64,000 bases of DNA from Bufo bufo (GCF_905171765.1 NC_053390.1:515988852-516052851); one strand, 5' to 3'; positions 11,406-22,830 are shown, counted from the stretch's first letter. The notes: generated by a model from the letters alone, not told the origin. Numbers and translations: made by a program.

Positions 11406-12147
11406 AGGATAACTGTCACACTTAGACCCTAATTTAAATTTTCATATATGTAGTTGCTAATAACATGATATTCCAGAATCAGTTACTATTAGACTGACTT
11501 ACCCCATATTTAATAAGATTCCATCCTTAGCAACCAGTCTGCATAAAACTGCAATTTCACTATTCAGTTAAGATGGCCGCCACTGCCCTCACCCTGAGGC
11601 TAACCCCACCTGCCCTCACTAGCCAGTAACAATAGCCCCCCAAAAGTGTCAGTAACCAGAGCCCTCCCCCTAAAGGGTTAATCTCTTGCAGCACAAAGGT
11701 GTCCTTTTACCACATGTTGCTTAATTTATACACTGAGCAGATGGCAGATCACCCTTCCCTGGTCTGCGCTGATTCAACTCTCCCTTCTCCAGCTCTGCTG
11801 AGTGAGGGAGCGTCTGCCAAGCGCAGGGACAGGGAGAAGTGCACACAGCCCAGGCACTGTTATCAGCTGCTGGGGAGGACCTGGCTTTAATCATTTACTT
11901 ACAGTCCCTGGCTGTCAGTAATCTGACCTTGCACGCAGCCTGCTTCTGCTCCTCTGTCCTTCAACAGATAGGCGGAACATGCCTAGCAACCCTATTTTAA
12001 GCACAGGTAAAAGTAGGCAGTACAGGGAACAAAAATATGGAATCAAGGGGTAATTGAATACACAGTGAAAAGTTGAAATAGGGCCACCAAGGAGATATTA
12101 ATCTCCACAATGCAATACTCCAAAAAAAAAAATACGACAGTTATCCT
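11406..12147. mobile_element. Non-autonomous TTAA-target element inside L1a
   Basis: The 742 bp insert is flanked by TTAA (11402-11405, 12148-12151) and has inverted ends AGGATAACTGTC. Removing it with one TTAA joins two parts of L1a that are contiguous in L1b. It has no transposase. TTAA targets with this kind of end are known for Kolobok and piggyBac elements; Kolobok is my preference, not proven. Confidence 0.75.
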
Positions 12148-12323
12148 TTAAAGTGCGTCTCCTGGAGGAGTAGGACATTGGCTCCAGATTTGCGTAACAA
12201 TGTGAAGACCTGGCTCAGTTTAGAAGGAGAGTTAAAGCCCCTAACATTGTAGGACGCAAATGACAGATCAGCCATTGTGTTCGATGTGGTGGAGATTACC
12301 TTGCTGTAGCATGACTTATTTTT

Positions 12324-12828
12324 TCAGGAGAACGCATCCTGGTTGTGAATAGTGTGAAGAGTCCGGACGAGTAAGATGGGTTCCAGACTCTTGAATGACA
12401 ATTGGAAGGTTATTACTTTATGGTTACTATTTCCCAGATGTCCCCCAACCTGCACATCTGTTGTTCTGTCAGGTCTATTGGTTAATACTAAGTCTAGCAT
12501 GGCCGTCCCTCTAGTCAGATCCTGAACCAGTTGGGAAAGGTAATTGTCTTTGGTTATTGCCAAGAACATAAAGGCAGACCCCTCTCCGGTTTTGGCGATC
12601 CTTTCTAAACAGACTGTAACCCTGTGCATTAACCGCCCAGTCATAGCTATCATCCAGCCATGTCTCAGTTATTCCCACTATGTCATAGTCCTCCTCACAC
12701 ATCACTAATTCCAGCTCCCCAGTTTTATTAGTCAGGCTTCTGGCATTAGTATACATACATTTGAGAGGTTTATGTATATTTTTTACCCTGCACCTTTCCT
12801 TCTGAACTGTTCTAGTCCCTCCATCCAT
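12324..12828 (-). pseudogene. CR1 ORF2, N-terminal endonuclease part
   Basis: This encodes the start of a CR1 polymerase, an APE-type endonuclease that nicks target DNA. Visible motifs are CMYTNARSLTNKTGELE (asparagine motif), YDIVGITETWLDDS (catalytic glutamate) and YSLFRKDRQNRRG followed by CLYV. A frameshift near 12560 moves the reading to a second frame that continues with LVQDLTRGTAMLDLVLTNRP and GGHLGNSNHKVITF, the usual SDH block with N for D. The frame ends at the L1a junction. The start ATG at 12828 follows ORF1 by 66 nt. Confidence 0.8.
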
Positions 12829-12894
12829 TCCTTGCCCCGGTCTCTATCTGCACTATCTTCCCCTCCTATAACGTAATTACTCTCCCCCCAGTCC

Positions 12895-13848
12895 CTAGTT
12901 TAAGCACTTCTCCAACCATCTAGCCATCTTCTCCCCCAACACAGCTGCCCCTTCCCCATTGAGGTGCAGCCCATCCCTACGATAGAGCCTGTAGCCAAGA
13001 GAGAAGTTGGCCCAGTTCTCCAGAAACCCAAACCCCTCCTCCCTACACCAGTTCTTGAGCCACTTGTCTACCTCCCTAATCTCCCGCTCCCTTTCTTGTG
13101 TGGCTCGTGGTACCAGCAGCATTTCGGAAAATACTACCTTTGAGGTCCTTGCCCTAAGCTTTTAACCTAAATCCCTAAAATATTTTTTAAGGAAGCTCCA
13201 CCTACCTCTAACTTTTTCATTGGTTCCGATATTGACCATGACCGCTGGATCTTCTCCAGCCCCTCCCAGTAATCTGTCAACCCGATCCACGATGTGTTGA
13301 ACTCGAGCGCCAGGAAGACAACACACCGTTCGACGATCCCGGTCTTTGTGATAGATTGCCCTATCTGTACCCCTAATAATTGAGTCTGCCACTACCAGCA
13401 CCTGTCTGGCCTGCCCTGCTCTCCTAGTCCCCTGCTTACTGGAGCCGACATTCCCCTGACTGGCAGAGGAAGTGTCTGGCTGCAGCAGTGCTCTCTCTGA
13501 AAAGAGATCCCCCTCATCTGCCAACCGTGCAAACTTGTTGGGGTGTGTCAGATCAGGGCTAGCCTCCCTGGCACTCTTCCCCCTACCCCGCTTTCTAACT
13601 GTTACCCAGCTAGCTTCCTCACTTTCCTCAGCCTCCTTGCTACCACCCTCCCCCCATCTACCCCAAAGAGTGCTTGCTCAGTGAGCAGCAAACTCTTTTC
13701 CAAATTGTCAACGCCTCTCAATGTGCGATTCCAAACGGGCAATTTGCTCACATTTTGAACAAATACATGCACCCTCAAACGGCTGTTTCAGGACTGCATA
13801 CATTAGACACGATGTGCACTGGACTGCGCTGTCATTAATGGAACACAT
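12895..13848 (-). pseudogene. CR1 ORF1: zinc finger and SGNH-type esterase
   Basis: CR1 ORF1 proteins bind RNA and many carry an esterase-like domain. From the ATG at 13848 there is a cysteine cluster CTSC...ACICSKC followed by LESHIE, then a stop where consensus should continue. A low-complexity hinge follows, then the esterase: block I VVADSIIRGTD (about 13395), PGARVQHIVDRV, an MVNIGTN block III (about 13240), and block V RRDGLHLNGEG (about 12975). The nucleophile motif is ADS rather than GDS. Stops near 13720 and 13160 break the frame, so this is a fossil. It lies directly upstream of ORF2. Confidence 0.78.
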
Positions 13849-13969
13849 ATTAAATGGGGATTACGCAAGAACGAGAAAAATACAATATAGTTCAGTGATA
13901 ATTATATAACTTACTGTAGTCCCCTCCTAAAGTCCCTGAATCTGAAGTGACACACATGAAACAAACACA

Positions 13970-14250
13970 CTTGAAATCAAACACGCGAACACTCACAAAC
14001 TTGCGTTATTTGCCTGCTTGTATAAATGGAGATCTTAAACCAGTCTGCTGATTTTTCTATGGATTCAAAGTACTGAGCTGCCCTCAAGGCTGGATATTTA
14101 ACTTCTCCTAATTAGACAGCCACACCCTAATTACTCTCCTTTGCAAGACCCTGAAATCAAACATTCGAACGCTCACAAACTCGTGCCATTTTCCTGCCTG
14201 CATAAATGGAGCTCTTAAACCAGTCTGCTTTTTTTCTCTGGATTCAAAGG
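13970..14250 (-). repeat. Tandem duplication in the CR1 leader
   Basis: Two copies of about 98 bp (13972-14069 and 14153-14250) lie in direct orientation 181 bp apart. Both include CTCACAAACT, ATAAATGGAG and TCTTAAACCAGTCTGC. They lie in the 5' untranslated region of the CR1, where LINEs can keep repeated promoter units. A promoter role is inference. Confidence 0.65.
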
Positions 14251-14421
14251 GATGCTTGTAGTTAGAAATCTTAGACTGCAGACAATTGTTTTTACTGCAG
14301 TATTTATTATCAATGAAGCTTTACTGCCATCTGCTGGTCATTATGAGAAAAGTGGCTGGAAATCAGCACATACATACATATGTAAAAATGGTTTTGTCTA
14401 AAGCTGGCCAAACACATTAGA
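14251..14421. other. Spacer, possible outer repeat arm
   Basis: No gene is seen. The stretch AAGCTGGCCAAACACATTAG before 14420 is continuous with TGTTGGCTAAACTCTCAG after 14890 once the inner element is removed, so it looks like part of an older interspersed repeat. Confidence 0.4.
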
Positions 14422-14425
14422 TTAA

Positions 14426-14886
14426 AGTAGTTCTTCACCCTCAGGGGCTTTTTAGGGAGACATCCCAGCGTGTCCACACCTTCAGAGGGAATTATACTTA
14501 CCCGATTCCCACCGATGGGATCCAGATTCTTCCTCCCCTGCCTCTACCTCAGATTTCGGAAATCTCTGCATCAACATCCGGTTTGGCACTGGTCACATGG
14601 CTGCTACAGCCAATTACTGGCTGCAGAAGTGACATGACCCCCATGCATGCATCATGTCACTGGGTCATATGACACATCGGGCACACATCACCACTGCAGT
14701 CAGTCATTGGCTGCAGCCGTTTCATGACCTGTGTCAAACCAGATGTTGATGCAGGGAGACCTGAGATCAGCAGGGGGGAGCAAAAGAAATGGAAACCAAC
14801 AACGGGGATCAGATACGTATAATTTCCTCTGCAGGTCCAGCCATGCTAGGGGGTCTGCCAAAAAGTCCCCCCGAGGTTGAACCACT
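14426..14886. mobile_element. Short TTAA-flanked non-autonomous element
   Basis: The 461 bp element is flanked by TTAA (14422-14425 and 14887-14890). Its ends are imperfect inverted repeats of about 40 bp: AGTAGTTCTTCACCCTCAGG on the left against AGTGGTTCAACCTCGGGGGG read inward from the right. It has no coding capacity. A piggyBac or Kolobok relative is likely. Confidence 0.7.
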
Positions 14887-14890
14887 TTAA

Positions 14891-15148
14891 TGTTGGCTAA
14901 ACTCTCAGATTTTATTTTTATTTGAACAAGATTACATACATGTATGGGAGTGTTCTGACTTTTCCCTGACAGCAGATATCGGGGGAAAGAAGGACCTTGG
15001 ATGGATTTCAACATGTCATTGCCCAATTATTGGATTTGTTGGTCTTCAACATGCCTAATCATTTTGTTCTCGGGAGATAAGCTGCCACCAGAGGTACAGT
15101 ATATGGCAATGACTTGCTACACAATTATCACGCAAAAAAAGCCAGAAT
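14891..15148. other. Older repeat sequence, no gene
   Basis: This is the right part of the repeat into which 14426-14886 inserted, followed by AT-rich sequence that continues after L1b at 20958. I see no coding potential. Confidence 0.4.
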
Positions 15149-15262
15149 AAAAAGAGACCATAAAGGGGCGGAGCTAAGCCAGACTGTGATGGCCGCATAG
15201 GCAGGAGCTCTCCGCACTGATTCCTGCACAGCACCAGCTAACGCAAGCCGACAGACGAGACG

Positions 15263-16327
15263 ATGGTCAAAATTGGTAACCCAAGATCCGGGGATAACCC
15301 TAGTGCCCCTAAACCCCTAAATATAAGTGGAGATATGGACAAGTTTATAAAAAATGCTGCCGCTACAGTAGCGGCCAGAGAAACTAAAATGGCGCCGGCT
15401 ACATCACACAGGGCGCGTGACCGTTCCTCTGAGGTGTCCAAGGGGGAAAGCGATACGGAGGACTGTCAAAGCAAGACAGCCCTCCCCATTATCCGTCGCT
15501 TCTTGAAACAGTCCCTCAGCATGGCGATGGAACCAATACTGAGTGAGTTAACGGCCCTCCGCCATGATGTCCACCACATAGGCGACCGGGTTGTAGCCCT
15601 AGAGTCCCGCCAAACTGCAGTTCTGCAACACCAGTCAGCTACAGCCACCTCCCTACAGAAATGCTGCACTTACCTGAACGAGCTCCACAATGCTGTGGAA
15701 GATCAGGAAAATAGGGGGCGCAGAATCAACTTGCGCTTCAGGGGAGTGCCGGAATCGGTCGATGCAGTCAACATCCCGGCGGTGGTAATAGAGATATGCA
15801 GCTCCATTTTGGGCCCAGACATGCCCATAGAGATAACAGTGGAAAGGGCGCATCGGGCCTTGCGACCCAAACCTAAACCCTCAGAGCCACCAAGGGACAT
15901 CATATGTCGGTTCCTTAACCTCCAAACCAAGACAGCAATACTGGAAGCCGCAAGAAACACTCCCGATATGTCTTATGAAGGAGTCCCTATAGCCGTCTAC
16001 CAAGACCTGGCCCCATCCACCCTCAAAAAAAGAAGAATTCTGAAGCCCCTGACCGATTGGCTCAGAGCTAAGAAGATGCCATATCGATGGACTTTTCCGT
16101 TCGGGATATAATTTTTCTATGAAGGATGCCGCCTTACCATCTCCTCCTTCGTGGATTTAGCTGGAGTATACGAGCATCTACAGATTCCTCCACTTCCAAT
16201 AGAAAACTGGGAACTCTACCAAGATCTTACCGATTTGCCAGAAGTTCCAAGGATCTCGCCCTTCGAACCTCCACGCACTCCGAGGTCCCAGAAGATCAAG
16301 CGCAAGACCCCTCAGACGCCGCCGTAG
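15263..16327 (+). pseudogene. L1b ORF1: coiled-coil RNA-binding protein with one premature stop
   Basis: L1 ORF1p is a trimeric RNA-binding chaperone that coats the element RNA. The frame opens at ATG 15263 and runs 282 codons to a TAA at 16109-16111. The same frame then continues 71 more codons to TAG at 16325-16327 with L1-like content (VDLAGVYEHLQIPP, then a basic tail RSQKIKRKTP), so the TAA is probably a nonsense mutation in a 354-codon gene. Domains: a basic, low-complexity N-terminus, a coiled coil at about residues 85-145 (LTALRHDVHHIGDRVVALES), an RRM-like core (ENRGRRINLRFRGVPE, about 149-164) and a C-terminal domain (VERAHRAL; RDIICRFLN). Confidence 0.88.
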
Positions 16328-16849
16328 ATCCTGGTTAACCAACTACAGCCTGATTGTCAGGAATTTATTAACCACCCATGAACCCTTTCTTAATCCCTCT
16401 TCTCATGTCCTCTACTTTTTACTGTGCACAATGTCCCCCCTTCTATATCTTCTTCCTCCCCTCCCCCCCCCCCCTCCTGCCTTACAATTTCTCCTGACAT
16501 CCTCAATCAGTCTGTCTCCTTGCCTCACAGTTGAGGCTGTATCTATGTGCTGTGAGGATCACAATAGGGTTGATAAACCTTTCCCCCCTTGCGATCCTTA
16601 TCATGCCTCTCAGAACGACCCATACAAATGGGCCTTACTATTTTATAGTTCATCTAACAGTTTCCTGTTATCTTGTTTATTTTTGGTTAAAGGTACTTAT
16701 TTCCGTCAATCCAACTTGCATGACATTGCTGAAGAATCCTCTGGCTCCTACCTCACCTTCCCGGATCTGTAGCTCCAGTAGTACTAAAAGGTGGGTCTCC
16801 GGGAGGGGGACCTGGCTGCATCAAGCTAAATTCCCTTACATCAGACCAC
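16112..16849 (+). other. L1b ORF1 tail and inter-ORF spacer
   Basis: After the ORF1 reading end at 16327 there are about 520 nt without a supported gene. They contain a cytosine-rich tract near 16460-16475 and pyrimidine-rich sequence. L1-type elements usually have short spacers; this one is long, but the matching L1a region is lost, so its conservation cannot be judged. Confidence 0.5.
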
Positions 16850-19800
16850 ATGGCTGACTTATCATTTACGTCCTTCAATGTTAAGGGCTTTAACTCCCCA
16901 TCTAAGAGGAGCCAAGTCTTCACATTGTTACGCAAAGCTGGGGCCAGCGTCCTCCTCCTTCAGGAGACTCACTTCAAATTTAATCATTACCCCAATTTAT
17001 CCTTTTCCAATTACCCCCTTTGGTATCATTGCGGAGGTAATTCTGCTGCATCGGGGGGGGGGGGGGGGGGTGAGTATTGGATTCCAGAGGAGGATTCCCT
17101 TTAAATTTATCTCCCACCTCCAGGATCCAGAAGGGAAATACTTATTGGTTAAGGGTTCTATAGGTCCCCAAACCTATACCATTATTAATCTGTATGCTCC
17201 CAATACGGGTCAACACACTTGGTTTGCAAAAATCTTTCCCCTAATAGAATCCTTCGCTGAGGGTTTGACAATAGTTGGAGGAGACCTAAATGCTACTCTA
17301 AACCCAACCCTTGATTCCTCTTCCCGCAAATCGGGTCTATCTCTTAGGACACTACGCTTCATAAGAGATGGGTTCTGGAATTTACACCTTATGGATGTAT
17401 GGCGTATATTCAACCCAGACACGAACGACTAAACGTTTTATTCCCACCCCCACCAATCATATCACAGATTGGATTACCTCTTTGTGTCTAAGGAACACCT
17501 CCAGCTCTGCCATGGACCCAAAATAGGCTCCATCCTCTTATCGGACCATGCTCCCATATTTCTTCCGATCTCAGCACCTACACCTAACCCAAGTAAATTT
17601 AGATGGCGGTTAAACGAGTCCTTATTGAGCAACCAAGAGGTTAGAGAGAAGATATCTGATTTACTCAAGGAATATTTCTCCCTTAATAAATTACCTGAGA
17701 CTTCAGATCAGTCGCTCTGGGACGCCCACAAGCCTTACATTAGAGGGCACTTCATTAGCCTTGGGGCATTCCTAAAAAAAGAAAGGAATAAAAAAATAGA
17801 CTCCTTGAGTAGTAGGATTTTCTCTTTAGAAAACCTACATAAAAAATCCCTATCGGAGTCCCACTTTACGGAGCTCTCATCCCTAAAAGCAGAATTGAAA
17901 TCCCTATTACAACAGTCTACTGCCAAATATTTCTTAAACTCTCAACACAAGTTTTACGCACATGGGGACAAAGCGTCCAAATTCATGATGCGTAGAATAA
18001 AAGACAGAAGAGCTACAAACTATATACACCAACTAGAATCCCCCCAAGGTGTTCCCCTTTATTCTACAAAACTAATAGGAACTCAATTCCGCACATTTTA
18101 TGAAACACTATTTAACCTTCCCCCTACCTTGAACCCAGAAACCCATTCAGATCTCCTTGCATCCTTCCTGGATTCAATTTCTCTACCTACTTTAACTCCT
18201 GAAAATAAACTTAATTTGGCTTCCCAATTTACCCTAGAAGAACTGACTAAGGCACTAGCTCAATCCCCACATGGCAAGAGCCCAGGCCCTGATGGGTTCC
18301 CAGTACACTATTATAAGACATATCAACAAGTGGTTCTTCCGCATCTGCTCTCAGTCTGCAACATGGCTTTACAGGGGAAACAGTTATCCAGAGATATGAC
18401 AATGGCCCACATAACCTTAATCCCCAAAGAAGGGAAAAACCCAAAACATTGTGCAAGCTATAGACCCATTTCACTCCTCAATATTGACCTCAAATTACTA
18501 GCGAAAATGTTGGCAAATGGCCTTGCTACCCTTCTACCCTTGCTTGTACATGGGGATCAGGTGGGATTTGTTAGAGGAAGAGAGTGCTCCTCTTAAGCAC
18601 GGACGCAGAAAAAGCATTCGATAGAATTGGCTGGGAATACTTGAAGCAAATCTTGTTTAGATTTGGCCTGCCTGGTCCCTTTGTACAAGCTACATTCGCA
18701 ATGTACGCCCAAGCTTCAGCCTCAGTTTTGATCAATGGAGACTTAACTGATCCTTTCAGAATACAAAACGGCACCCGCCAGGGATGCCCCTTATCACCTT
18801 TACTTTTTGTTTTAGCCCTGGAGCCTCTTCTTGCTAGACTGAGAGCAGACCGGGACATCCATGGAGTCCCGCTGGGAGGCCAAAACCACAAACTTGCAGC
18901 TTTTGCAGATGACATCATGATTATGACATCTATCCCTAGCATTTCGCTCCCTTTAATCCAAAACTACCTGGATACGTATAGCCTCCTATCCAATTTTAAG
19001 ATCAATAAACAAAAATCCTTAGTAAAATGTATAAAGATTTCCCAACGAAAGCAATTGAGCCTAAAAGAGAACTCACCCTTTGATTGGTCACCTCCCTACA
19101 TCACTTACCTGGGGGTTAAGATAAGCCCTAACCCGTTTGAACTATTTGCACTTAACTACCTGCCCCTATTACAATCCATCACTACTGACATAAATAGACT
19201 AAATATTCCTACTATATCCTGGTTTGGTCGTAAAAACCTTTTGGTCTCGCTAATACTACCTCGCCTTACCTATCTCCAACAGGTTTTACCCATCCACGTA
19301 CCTAAGTCTTACTATGTCTCCCTCAGGAAGCTTTTTAGTTTGTTTATTTGGAACCAAAAAAAGCCAAGACTCTCCTATTCCCCACTAACACACCCTAAGC
19401 ATTCAGGGGGCATAGCCTTTCCAGACCCTGAAACATACGGCAAGGCTGTTTTGTTATCCAGAGCAGTAGAATGGCTCAGAACACCTAATCCCAAATCTTG
19501 GGTAGCGATGGAGCAAGACCTTGTAGGTCAACCCTTCCGTTCACTCTTGTTAGGGAATTCCAGTCTGAACAAAATCCCCACCTCTTCCTTTCCAATAATA
19601 CAAGCTACCCTTAATGCATGGAAACACCTCCAATCCTCACATTGTGCAATACCCTTCCCATCGCCAACTTTATCGGTGGGGGATATTCTAGGCACCTCCC
19701 TTCCAGTAATAAGAGATTGCACTCCACGTGACATCAGGGAATCTACTATTTCTATCTTTGCATTTCATCAGTCTGATGATGCCTCCCCCACAGTCAAAGA

Positions 19801-20581
19801 GATCAAAACTAAACTAAATCCTCACAAACAGTTCTTACCAGCTATCCTGTATCTACACTCTTATATTTCGCTACACATTTCAAGTAGAGACCAGCTTAGA
19901 CCCTTGGTATGGGTCGAATCGCTTTTCACCCCCCCTAACCCACCAAAAAAATTAATCTCACAGTTATACAGAAAACTTAATAACCCCCCGTCACTAGTCA
20001 AACCAGCTTTTATCAGAAATTGAGAAAAAGACCTGGGCCTTGATTTCCCATTATCCAATTTACCAAAGATACTAATATCCCCGCATGGGTCATCTCGCTG
20101 TGTGCGCATACAGGAAAATGGGTATAAACTTCTAACCAGATGGTACAGAACGCCGGACGTGACTTCTCTTTATTCAGACACAGCGACAGACCAATGTTGG
20201 AGATGCCTTGAGGACAGAGGGTCGTTCTTCCACATATGGTGGTCTTGTCCCATAATCAACAAATGGTGGAAAACCATATTTGATTTAAGCAATCTGATTT
20301 GTCATACAAAGATACAGATGTCCCCGTCATTAGCTCTACTCAATATAGATACCCGAACAACACCTCCTCACCCCTCTTTTCTCTTCAGACAACTACTGAT
20401 TGCTGCCCGTTTGTTAGTGCCTAAACTCTGGTTATCAACCTCTACTCCGTCTCTGGAACATTGGAAACTGAAGGTCGACCAATTGTTCAGGTTTGAGGAA
20501 ATCTCCTCTTGGGAAACACGTACTCACAACACATTCTCTAAACACTGGAAGCTATGGTCTGAATATAGACACCCTAGTTGA
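16850..20581 (+). pseudogene. L1b ORF2: endonuclease and reverse transcriptase with four breaks
   Basis: ATG 16850 opens an APE endonuclease (SFNVKGFNSPSKRSQ; LLLQETHF at about residues 37-44). RT motifs follow: KSPGPDGFPVHYYKTYQQ (about 18270), YRPISLLN (about 18460), STDAEKAFDRI (about 18597), GTRQGCPLSPLLF (about 18770) and FADDIMIM (about 18900). The end has CWRCLEDRG...IWWSCP (about 20195), the L1 cysteine block, and stops at 20581. Breaks: a frameshift in a G run at about 17057-17070, TAA at about 17430, a frameshift at about 18590, and TGA at about 20022 where L1a still has tryptophan. About four repairs separate it from an open frame, so it is fairly young. Confidence 0.92.
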
Positions 20582-20878
20582 GACAACCGAATCCACAACT
20601 CCACAAACCTACATTAACACAGGAATGATCCCTATGAAGACCCCCTATGTAATATCAAAGGTTAGAAACACCTCCACCATGTGTTTGACATGCTATAAAT
20701 GGAATTATTGTACCTGCATCTGCTTATCTCCATACTAATGTGATAATACTACCCTATTTATAGGGAACATGTCTAGATATACAACACCTATGTCATGCTC
20801 GATGTTTATGATACATATATATGTACCTTGTTATGTTTTATTACTTTAAATAAAAAATTTGAAAAAAATAATAATAAT

Positions 20879-20940
20879 TGCACACTGACTAATACAGATG
20901 TAGATTGCGTATATATTAAACTTGAATTTAACACTAAAAA
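20879..20940 (+). other. Probable 3' transduced segment of L1b
   Basis: L1b's own tail ends at about 20878 with AATAAAAAATTTG and an A-rich run. L1a ends at the matching point with a pure poly(A) tail. In L1b a further 57 nt without resemblance to L1a, then a second A run (20936-20945), precede the target duplication. This is what read-through past the element's poly(A) signal at the source locus would leave. Confidence 0.65.
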
Positions 20941-20957
20941 AAAAAGAGACCATAAAG

Positions 20958-21361
20958 TATTATGTACCCAAAAATGATACTAGTGAACACTATAAGTCGT
21001 CTTGAAAAAACAAGCCCTCACACAGTTCAGTAGAAAGAGAAAAAATAAAAAACAATTATGGGTCTTGAAATACAGCGATGCTAAGACATTTCTTTTTTTC
21101 TTTTTTTTTTACAAAAAGGGTTTTTATTGTGCAAAAGTTATAAAACTTCAAATAAACTATATGCATTTGGCAATTGTTGGCTGTAATCTTACTGACCTAG
21201 AGAATAGAGTTATTGTGTTATTTATGCTGAATAATGAACACCACAAAATGTATAAAAAAAACTCAGTGGCAGTATTGTTTTTTCCCATAAAGTTAATTAA
21301 TAGGTTATGTGGACCCTAAATGGTGCCATTAAAAACTACAACTTGTCTCACAAAATACAAG
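20958..21361. repeat. AT-rich noncoding repeat
   Basis: It includes AAAACAAGCCCTCACACAG and ACTACAACTTGTCTCACAAA. A related order of words occurs at 56640-57000, so it is an interspersed repeat. L1b inserted inside it. No coding function is seen. Confidence 0.5.
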
Positions 21362-21736
21362 TGTAATGACCCAGAGTGGGCATTACCACATCCTTTGTAG
21401 TGTTGGTTGCGAATATTCAAATTGCGAACTTTAATCGCGAATATCGCCACTTCGAGAATTTGCGAATATTAAGAATATAGTGCTATATATTCATATTCTC
21501 GAATATTCTAGATTTTTTTTCATCAGTAACCTCCCTTCTTGTTTGTGGGCTAATGAGAAGGCTGCAATGTCTTTGTCTGAGCTTAGCAACATCCCTAGCA
21601 ACCTATAGGAAAGTTGTCTAAAGTTACTATATAAGAACCTCCCCAGCAGCCATTTTATTTAGTTTTATGGAGTTCTTAATGAGACAACAGTGTCATTGCT
21701 GTGCTCTGTGCTTTACTGTTTAATTACATTAGATAG

Positions 21737-21760
21737 TTAGTTAGTTAGTTAGTTAGTTAG
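21737..21760. repeat. Microsatellite (TTAG)n
   Basis: Six TTAG units lie in a row within the hAT-like element, just left of Tc1-C. Confidence 0.9.
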
Positions 21761-22140
21761 CTTATATACAGTGAATATAAAAAGTCTACACACCCCTGTT
21801 AAAATGTCAGGTTTTTATGCTGTAAAAAAATGAGTCAAAGATAAATCATTTCAGAACTTTTTCCACCATTAATGTGACCTATAAACTGTAACAATCAATT
21901 AAAAAACAAACTGAAATCTTTTAGGTGGAGGGAAGAAAACAAAAAAACTTAAATAATGTGGTTGCATAAGTGTGCACACCCTCTTATAACTGGGGATATA
22001 GCTGTGTTCAGAATTAAGCAATCACATTCAAAATCATGTTAAATGGGAGTCAGCATACACATGCCATCCTTTAACGTGCCTCTGATTAACCCCAAATAAA
22101 GGTCAGCTGCTCTAGTTGGTCTTTCCTGAAATAGTCTTAG

Positions 22141-22704
22141 TCGCATCCCACAGCAAAAGTCAGGAGAAGGGTACAAAAGAATTTCCAAGGCATTAGATAT
22201 ACCATGGAACACAGTGAAGACAGTTATCATCAAGTGGAGAAAATAATGCACAACGGTGACATTACCAAGATCTGAACGTCCCTCCAAAATTGAGAAGAAA
22301 AGTGGTCTGGGAGGCTACCAAGAGGCCTACAGCAACATTAAAGGAGCTGCAGTACTGGCAAGTACTGGCTGTGTGGTACATGTGACAACAATCTCCCGTA
22401 TCTTCATATGTCTGGGCTATGGGGTAGAGTGGCAAGACGAAAGCCTTTTCTTACGAAGAAAAACATCCAAGCCAGGCTACATTTTGCAAAAACACATCTG
22501 AAGTTTCCCAAAAGCATGTGGGAAAACGTATTATGGTCTGATGAAACAAAGGTTGAACTTTTTGGCCATAATTCCAAAAGATATGTTTGGCGCAAAAACA
22601 ACGCTGCACATCACCAAGAACACCATACCCACAGTGAAGCATGGTGGTGGCAGCATCATGCTTTGGGGTTGTTTTTCTTCAGCTGGAACTGGGGCCTTAG
22701 TTAA
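22141..22704 (+). pseudogene. Tc1-C transposase, left part
   Basis: This is the N-terminal and first catalytic part of a Tc1 transposase. After a degenerate helix-turn-helix region with several stops and frame changes, a clear block runs [32 protein letters not shown] (first catalytic Asp) and [11 protein letters not shown], ending at GALV before the TTAA insertion. The other half is at 38329-38716; across the junction the frame reads GALV then KLEGIINSS, showing that the insertion split one gene exactly at TTAA. Confidence 0.85.
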
Positions 22705-22830
22705 CCACTTAACCCCTTAGGGACGCATGACGTACCGGTATGGCATGTTTCCCGAGTCCTTAAGGACCCATGACGTACCGGTACGTCATGAGTTTAAAAT
22801 GAGATTGCGGCGCTGCGGGGGTTAATCCGA

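Larger units (their letters stand above)
6127..12274 (-). pseudogene. L1a ORF2: endonuclease plus reverse transcriptase, broken
   Basis: ORF2p of L1 elements nicks target DNA and reverse-transcribes its own RNA. The start ATG is at 12274, giving an APE-type endonuclease (LLLQETHF block; SDHAPISL near 9230). RT motifs follow: KSPGPDGLPVLYYKTY (about 8480), YRPISLLN (about 8310), a DAEKAFDR block (about 8100), GTRQGCPLSPLLF (about 7930) and FADDIMIM (about 7800). The C-terminus has a CWRCLDSRG...IWWDCP block (about 6490), matching the cysteine-rich end of L1 ORF2. It is split by two transposons and has frameshifts near 8960, 8125 and 6750. It is dead but long and readable. Confidence 0.9.
5805..12320 (-). 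mobile_element. L1-type LINE copy L1a, 5'-truncated
   Basis: The minus-strand insertion ends with a poly(A) tail (T run 5805-5818) preceded by an ATAAA-type signal. Its sequence is collinear with L1b (15166-20878) from just upstream of the ORF2 start to the 3' end. ORF1 is missing, so it is 5'-truncated at about 12320. It carries two later insertions: Tc1-B (9234-10848) and a short TTAA-flanked element (11406-12147). CR1 sequence flanks both sides. I could not find a target duplication, so insertion may have deleted target DNA. Confidence 0.85.
12321..14270 (-). mobile_element. CR1-type LINE, 5' half
   Basis: The minus-strand order is: a 5' leader with a 181 bp duplication (13970-14250), ORF1 with zinc finger and esterase domains (13848-12895), then the start of ORF2 with an APE endonuclease (12828-12324). 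It is cut off by L1a at about 12320. The 5112-5804 CR1 3' end, on the same strand beyond L1a, is likely the rest of this copy, although most of the RT is missing. Confidence 0.75.
15149..20957 (+). mobile_element. L1-type LINE copy L1b with 17 bp target duplication
   Basis: A 17 bp direct repeat, AAAAAGAGACCATAAAG, flanks the insertion (15149-15165 and 20941-20957). The inside has a short 5' leader (15166-15262), ORF1 (15263-16327), a spacer with a C run, ORF2 (16850-20581), a 3' UTR and an AATAAA-containing A-rich tail (20850-20878). A further 60 nt and a second A run lie before the duplication, which I read as a 3' transduction. The A-rich target side fits an L1-type TTTT/A nick. It is nearly full length but coding is broken. 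Confidence 0.93.

Noticed and set aside
14700..15026. 108-codon minus-strand frame
   Set aside because: It spans the boundary of a short TTAA-flanked element and older repeat sequence, so it cannot be a conserved gene.
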